Source: Syntrophotalea acetylenivorans
GTDB taxonomy: Bacteria > Desulfobacterota > Desulfuromonadia > Desulfuromonadales > Syntrophotaleaceae
Length of the DNA: 64,000 bases
Reading direction: 5' to 3'
Assembly: GCF_001887775.1 (NCBI RefSeq)
Contig: NZ_CP015519.1
Span: forward strand, 1,054,001-1,118,000
This document shows, in pieces, positions 60,526 to 64,000 of the stretch; position 1 is the first letter of the stretch, and every line of letters begins with the position of its first letter. The translations under genes and the position numbers were made by a program. Under the pieces are notes generated by a model that saw only the letters and a list, made by a program, of their open reading frames with translations, ran no database searches and was not told the origin of the DNA.

Positions 60526-60981
60526 TCAGAGGGTAGGTAGAAATTCGGCCTGGATAGAAGCGAACAGAGTTCGCTCCTTTTCCTCCATGCAGCGAGCATC
60601 TTCTTCGCTTCCCCGTTCATGGTCATAACCGAACAAATGTAAAATTCCGTGCAAGAGCAAGAAATAGAGTTCGCTTTCAAAGGCCAAGTCGGCCTCGGCC
60701 GCATCACGAGCAGCGGTATCGGCGGAGATGACCACATCCCCCAGCAGTTCGGGATGAAATTCTCCACCCTCTCCTTCTCGCATGGCAAATGATATCACGT
60801 TGGTCGGCCAGTCGCGCTGCAGGTAGTCGCGGTTGATCTCTCTGATCTGGGGATCGTCGACGATCACCACGGAAAGCTCGCCGTCAGGACATGCCAAGTC
60901 GTTTAAGATCTTCTGTGCTACCTTTTTTAGGTTCGCTTCCTCTATCTTTTGATTCTTTTGCCGGTTCTCCAGTTGAATCAT
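60526..60981 (-). CDS. ybeY: Endoribonuclease YbeY (rRNA maturation factor)
   Basis: 151 aa. The zinc signature HGILHLFGYDHE and the INRDYLQRDWPTNVISFAM motif are complete. It acts in 16S rRNA 3'-end maturation and ribosome quality control. The start [10 protein letters not shown] has AGGAAA upstream and lies inside the 3' end of the pgpH-like gene (98-bp overlap). Confidence 0.94.
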   Translation of the reverse strand: MIQLENRQKNQKIEEANLKKVAQKILNDLACPDGELSVVIVDDPQIREINRDYLQRDWPTNVISFAMREGEGGEFHPELLGDVVISADTAARDAAEADLAFESELYFLLLHGILHLFGYDHERGSEEDARCMEEKERTLFASIQAEFLPTL

Positions 60982-63298
60982 CGCTGCTTTTCCTTTTGCC
61001 CTGTTCTTTTTTAACGGTTTCTTTTTTTGCCGGCTCTTTGTCCCGTTCTTTATGTACCGGTTCCGGATAATCAATACGGTGGTGAAAAATACCGGACAAA
61101 ATACGGTTGAAGCTCTTGGCAATATTGTGCAAGTCCTTGAGGGTCAGTTCACATTCATCGAGTTGACCGTCAATAAAGATATTGTTGATGATCTTCTGTA
61201 CCATGCCCTGTATTCGGGCCGGAGTCGGATCTGTCAACGTCCGGCTGGCGGCTTCAACGGCATCGGCCAGCATGATCAAGGCTGCCTCCCGGGTCTGGGG
61301 CTTGGGACCGGGATAACGATAATCACACTCGTCAACCTGTTGCGTTCCGGGCCCGGATTGATTCTTGGCCTTGTCATAGAAAAATTTTATCAGAGCGGTG
61401 CCATGATGTTGGTGAATAATATCAACAAGAGTCTCACCAAGCTTGCTTGCGCGAGCCGTATCGACGCCATCCTTGACATGGGACATGAGAATCAGAGCGC
61501 TCATGGATGGCGATAACTTGTCGTGCCGGTTCTCCTGGGCGCCGATATTTTCGACAAAATAAAGAGGCTTACGAATCTTGCCGATATCATGGTAGTAAGC
61601 CGCAACACGCGCCATTAGGGGGTTGGCATTGATGGTTTCAGCCGCGGCCTCGGCCAGGTTGCCGACAATAATGGAATGGTGGTAAGTGCCGGGGGCTTGA
61701 ATCATCAATTCGCGCAACGCCGGAGTATTCATATTGGCCAGTTCAAGGAGTTTGATGTCCGTAGTATACTTGAACAGAGTTTCCGCCAATGGTACCAAAC
61801 CAGTAACGAGAACCGCACAGAAAAAACCACCGGCAAGACCAAAACCGGCCTTGTAGAGCAGTTGACTATTCAGGCCGTGACCGGCCATGAGATGAATACT
61901 CAGCACCAGCAACACATTGACCAGCGACAACTGCAAACCGGCCTGATAAAGGGTGCTGCGCACCAGACAGTGGCGCACAAAATGGGCCGCGGTGAGGCTG
62001 CCGATCAAGGCGTAAATCGTAATAAAGAGGTTGTTGCCGAACATAATCCCGAGTAAGGCGGCAAAGATCAGAGAAAAAATCAATGCCACTTCGGAATTGA
62101 GCACGATACGCACGAGCATTGCCCCCACTGCGAAAGGGAAGGCATAGTAATAGCTGGTTGAGCCGATATAGGGAAAAGCCGTTTCCATGGCCGCACAGAT
62201 AAAAATGGCCAGTTTAATCAAGATAAACAGCCCGATAAAAACCATCACCAGAAAGAGCAGATCTCGGGTATTTGGCCGATACTTGCTGATATTGCGCTTG
62301 GCATAGCGATGACCGGCAAACAGCAGTAACAAAATACCAATCAGCAATCCGGTACCGTTAAGTAGTCCGTGATGGCCTCCGCTGATACCACGCAGGGCCT
62401 TCAGCTTGCGGATCTGATCTTCAGTGACCCGCTCCCCTTCCCGCACGACCATTTCACCTTTCTTTACCTGAAACAGCACCGGTTTAACCAGTTCGCGAGC
62501 ACGGCTCCGTCGTTCTTCCGTCTCGCTCTGATTAAAGGTCAAATTGGGGCGCATCAAACCCTTCATCAGGTCAAACAACAGGTCCCTCTCGGCACCGGTC
62601 CAATCGTTGTTCTGCTGCAGACGAGCGGCCAGCAGGTTGTGAGCATCACCGATACCGATCACCTGAGTAGCATCCTGCAGCGTCTTGTCCGTCTGACTGA
62701 CAAGATCGCGAACCACGATGGCGCCGCCCCAACCTGACTCAAAGACCTGCTTGTTGCCAACGGTGAGGCGAGCCATGATCGGCGCCACCAATCGCTGCAA
62801 TTGTACCTCAATGCCGGGTCGGGCGGTTAAACTCGCCATCAGCACAAGCTGATCGGCACTCAAACCGGCCAACGGCGCAAGGTCATTATCTTTGGTCGTC
62901 CCTGCTTCATCGGGGCTTTTTTCCTGCACCGAGCCAGCTTGAGCCAATAGGGCCATCAGGCGCTCAGTCAGCTCAACAGCGGTACGCGGATCAAAGTCAT
63001 AAAGGGGCAAGATAGCTTGAGCTGCCGCCTCTCGTTTCTCTTCGGTCAGAGGCACATCAGGGACCAGCAAATCTCTTGGCGCCTTAATATCCCTGGACGC
63101 AACATCTCCTGGAGAATAATAGCCAGGAACGAAGCCCCCTTTAGGGATAATTATCACCGTTAAAAGCAGGGCCAGAACAACCATTAGCAAATAGCGCTGC
63201 TGATGCTCTGAAAATATTTCTTTAATAGAAGGATGCAGGACGAAGGAACGCTTGCCCTTGCGGGAAATGCCTTCCTGTTTGCGGTCGTTATTGGTCAT
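60884..63298 (-). CDS. 7TM receptor HD-domain phosphohydrolase, PgpH-like
   Basis: 804 aa. An N-terminal membrane helix (35-52), a long extracytoplasmic 7TMR-HDED domain, a 7-helix membrane segment (about 305-515), and a cytoplasmic HD domain with [31 protein letters not shown] and [11 protein letters not shown]. PgpH proteins hydrolyse cyclic di-AMP. The last 60 residues are Lys/Glu-rich low complexity and overlap ybeY. Transcribed between phoH and ybeY. Confidence 0.88.
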   Translation of the reverse strand: MTNNDRKQEGISRKGKRSFVLHPSIKEIFSEHQQRYLLMVVLALLLTVIIIPKGGFVPGYYSPGDVASRDIKAPRDLLVPDVPLTEEKREAAAQAILPLYDFDPRTAVELTERLMALLAQAGSVQEKSPDEAGTTKDNDLAPLAGLSADQLVLMASLTARPGIEVQLQRLVAPIMARLTVGNKQVFESGWGGAIVVRDLVSQTDKTLQDATQVIGIGDAHNLLAARLQQNNDWTGAERDLLFDLMKGLMRPNLTFNQSETEERRSRARELVKPVLFQVKKGEMVVREGERVTEDQIRKLKALRGISGGHHGLLNGTGLLIGILLLLFAGHRYAKRNISKYRPNTRDLLFLVMVFIGLFILIKLAIFICAAMETAFPYIGSTSYYYAFPFAVGAMLVRIVLNSEVALIFSLIFAALLGIMFGNNLFITIYALIGSLTAAHFVRHCLVRSTLYQAGLQLSLVNVLLVLSIHLMAGHGLNSQLLYKAGFGLAGGFFCAVLVTGLVPLAETLFKYTTDIKLLELANMNTPALRELMIQAPGTYHHSIIVGNLAEAAAETINANPLMARVAAYYHDIGKIRKPLYFVENIGAQENRHDKLSPSMSALILMSHVKDGVDTARASKLGETLVDIIHQHHGTALIKFFYDKAKNQSGPGTQQVDECDYRYPGPKPQTREAALIMLADAVEAASRTLTDPTPARIQGMVQKIINNIFIDGQLDECELTLKDLHNIAKSFNRILSGIFHHRIDYPEPVHKERDKEPAKKETVKKEQGKRKSSDDSTGEPAKESKDRGSEPKKGSTEDLKRLGMS

Positions 63299-64000
63299 TG
63301 GTCTTTCTAGAGTCGGAGACGCCGGATTGACGCTGCTCCGCGGCAGAAGAAGAACGCTGATAGGCCTTTACAATAGCCTGGACGATGGGATGCCGAACCA
63401 CGTCGCGATCAGTAAATTGAGTAAAACAGATCCCCTCGGTACCGCGCAGTACACGAGTAGCGTCGATCAGGCCCGAATTACGGGCAACCGGCAGATCGAT
63501 CTGGGTGATGTCTCCTGTGATAACGGCCCGGCTACCGAAGCCGAGTCGGGTCAGAAACATCTTCATCTGCTCTACAGTAGTATTCTGAGCTTCGTCAAGG
63601 ATGACAAAAGCATCGTTAAGGGTACGTCCGCGCATGAAAGCCAACGGTGCCACTTCAATGACTCCCTTATCGATCAGTTCCTGCCCCTTATCGTAATCCA
63701 TCATATCAAACAGAGCGTCATAGAGAGGCCGCAGGTAGGGATTGACCTTCTCCGCAATATCGCCGGGCAGAAAACCGAGCCGCTCGCCGGCCTCCACCGC
63801 CGGACGCACCAACACAATGCGGGCCACTTCCTTTTTAAGCAAAAAGGAGACTGCCATGGCCATCGCCAGGTAAGTCTTGCCGGTCCCTGCCGGACCGATA
63901 CCAAAAACAATATCGTTGCCGCGAATGGCATCGATATAGCTCTTTTGGGCCAGACTTTTCGGTGCAATACGCTTTTTCCGTGCGGAAACACCAATGGTGT
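63288..64000 (-). CDS. phoH: PhoH-like ATPase (5' end beyond window)
   Basis: Partial: at least 236 aa, with the N-terminus outside the window. The Walker A motif [17 protein letters not shown] lies near the edge, then [26 protein letters not shown] (Walker B), [24 protein letters not shown] and SGLIDA. A P-loop ATPase of the PhoH/YbeZ type, which works with YbeY. It overlaps the pgpH-like start by 11 bp. Confidence 0.94.
   Translation of the reverse strand, partial: TIGVSARKKRIAPKSLAQKSYIDAIRGNDIVFGIGPAGTGKTYLAMAMAVSFLLKKEVARIVLVRPAVEAGERLGFLPGDIAEKVNPYLRPLYDALFDMMDYDKGQELIDKGVIEVAPLAFMRGRTLNDAFVILDEAQNTTVEQMKMFLTRLGFGSRAVITGDITQIDLPVARNSGLIDATRVLRGTEGICFTQFTDRDVVRHPIVQAIVKAYQRSSSAAEQRQSGVSDSRKTNDQ

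Overview
The window reads as a chromosomal segment of a Desulfuromonadales-type bacterium (Geobacter/Desulfuromonas/Pelobacter relatives). This rests on gene order and families: ilvD-ilvB-ilvN-(ilvC)-psd-pssA-leuA-leuC-leuD-leuB-asd-truA-rplM-rpsI, a T-box in front of leuA in a Gram-negative, tsaB-rseP-dxr-cdsA-uppS-frr-pyrH-tsf-rpsB, yajC-secD-secF next to tgt/queA, and lnt-corC-ybeY-pgpH-phoH. Almost everything is on the minus strand; only lptF-lptG is on the plus strand. Species cannot be named from this sequence alone.

Layout. 1-11775 is the right part of an integrated, visibly more AT-rich mobile element whose left end lies outside the window. It holds one tightly packed seven-gene operon: a degenerate 615-aa tyrosine-recombinase-like protein, an 814-aa tyrosine recombinase with a Cys-rich tail, two small accessory proteins, a polynucleotide-kinase-like/RecD-like fusion, a full-length RecJ-like DHH exonuclease and a second intact tyrosine recombinase. 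The element interrupts the host recJ gene inside its HGDYDVDG catalytic motif, leaving a 93-codon stub (11776-12054). An element that cuts recJ and brings its own RecJ-like gene is the most interesting system here.

12148-17444 holds secF, secD, yajC, tgt and queA. 17633-24211 holds small DUF genes, a YgiQ-type radical SAM gene, argC, rpsI-rplM, truA and asd. 24332-35400 is the leucine/isoleucine/valine block with the two phosphatidylethanolamine genes pssA and psd. leuA has a T-box with a CUC (Leu) specifier. ilvC at its expected place is a wreck: a stop codon, an internal deletion and a frame change leave only its two ends. So the local BCAA pathway lacks its second enzyme unless another copy exists.

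35678-46630 is a housekeeping cell-envelope/translation block (tsaB to rpsB) followed by the divergent LPS-export pair lptF-lptG. 46860-53778 is a signalling/transport unit: two paralogous TonB-dependent receptors flanking a YfiR-like periplasmic protein and a CHASE8-like/HAMP/GGDEF/EAL c-di-GMP enzyme. 54246-57202 holds an acyl-CoA synthetase and a leucine-dehydrogenase-like gene. 57374-64000 is the lnt-corC-dgkA/PAP2-ybeY-pgpH-phoH block, with phoH cut by the window end.

Non-coding items: a roughly 125-bp structured dispersed repeat present twice (after queA and after argC), several intrinsic terminators, a probable rplM promoter, a palindrome cluster upstream of the TonB-receptor operon, and about 550 bp of hairpin-rich non-coding DNA at the left end. 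No CRISPR array, tRNA or rRNA was recognised.
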